Below are positions 5,235-5,374 of a stretch of 5,374 bases of DNA, piece by piece. Each line of letters opens with the position of its first letter. The stretch's first letter is position 1. A program made the position numbers and the translations under genes. This DNA comes from Neisseriaceae bacterium (GTDB lineage: Bacteria > Pseudomonadota > Gammaproteobacteria > Burkholderiales > Neisseriaceae). The notes under the pieces are model-generated. The model worked only from the letters and a program-made list of their open reading frames with translations, did not search any database and had not been told where the DNA came from. The stretch covers positions 1 through 5,374 of the forward strand of contig JASLDB010000200.1 of the NCBI GenBank assembly GCA_030151665.1, written 5' to 3'.

Positions 5235-5374
5235 ATGGATAGCATTGAAAAATTAAAGATATTCAGTATGGCAGCTGATTCACTTTCCTTTATTGCTGTG
5301 GCAAAAAAATTAAATTTACCCAGATCAACCATTACTTATGCGATTAAGTCACTAGAAAAAGAATATGAAGTTAG
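5235..5374 (+). CDS. LysR-type transcriptional regulator, N-terminal fragment cut by window edge
   Basis: The first 46 codons of a LysR regulator run open to the end of the window. They encode the N-terminal winged helix-turn-helix: MDSIEKLKIF opens the first helix, and SFIAVAKKLNLPRSTITYAI (18-37) covers the HTH. Residue by residue, 33 of 46 positions match the LysR protein encoded at 1926-2819, with PRSTITY and IKSLEKEYEV identical, so the two are close paralogues with nearly the same recognition region. The effector domain lies outside the window, so ligand similarity cannot be judged, nor can intactness. The ATG at 5235 has no clear Shine-Dalgarno sequence; the matching MDSIEK start in the paralogue supports it. 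It is divergent from the SDR at 4377-5132, which it likely controls. Confidence 0.88.
   Translation, partial: MDSIEKLKIFSMAADSLSFIAVAKKLNLPRSTITYAIKSLEKEYEV

Noticed and set aside
1..5374. tRNA, rRNA, CRISPR, riboswitch, insertion sequence or attachment site
   Set aside because: No cloverleaf, spaced repeat array, transposase fragment, terminal inverted repeats or recognisable riboswitch core was found on either strand.

Overview
The window is an AT-rich (about 40% GC by eye) bacterial chromosomal segment. Its regulator and transporter families (LysR, AraC with an N-terminal cupin, TauE/SafE) suggest a low-GC Pseudomonadota, perhaps gamma- or betaproteobacterial. Nothing seen fixes the genus: there are no rRNA or tRNA genes and no recognised uptake-sequence dialect. 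No phage, insertion sequence, CRISPR or toxin-antitoxin signature was seen. It reads as ordinary accessory metabolism with a dense layer of local regulators.

Left part (1-1832). A strong intrinsic terminator (about 20-52) closes a plus-strand gene lying outside the window. A minus-strand TauE/SafE-type permease (130-939) is divergent from a plus-strand NimR-like AraC regulator with a cupin domain (1056-1832). The 116 bp between them hold a perfect TATAAT facing the permease. The simplest reading is a transporter with its dedicated regulator; the substrate is unknown.

Middle part (1926-4335). A minus-strand LysR-type regulator (1926-2819) is divergent, across about 247 bp, from a plus-strand two-gene operon. 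That operon encodes a classical short-chain dehydrogenase/reductase (SDR, 3067-3843) and an 8-nt-overlapping GlcG/HbpS (DUF336) small protein (3836-4249). It ends at a 13-bp-stem terminator (4297-4335). The intergenic region carries a perfect dyad with T-N11-A geometry.

Right part (4377-5374). A second SDR of a different subfamily (4377-5132, minus) is divergent from the first 46 codons of a second LysR regulator (5235 to the window edge). The two LysR N-termini match at 33 of 46 residues. Their untranslated leaders also align without gaps over 50 nt (34 matches), including a shared TTGTT-N11-AACAA arrangement just before both start codons.

Taken together, the right half looks like two LysR-SDR divergent modules whose regulators are paralogues but whose enzymes are not close paralogues. 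They may respond to related carbonyl or redox-active compounds and may cross-regulate; this is inference. The most interesting material is the pair of regulators and the shared architecture of their leaders. No clearly new class of biological system was found.
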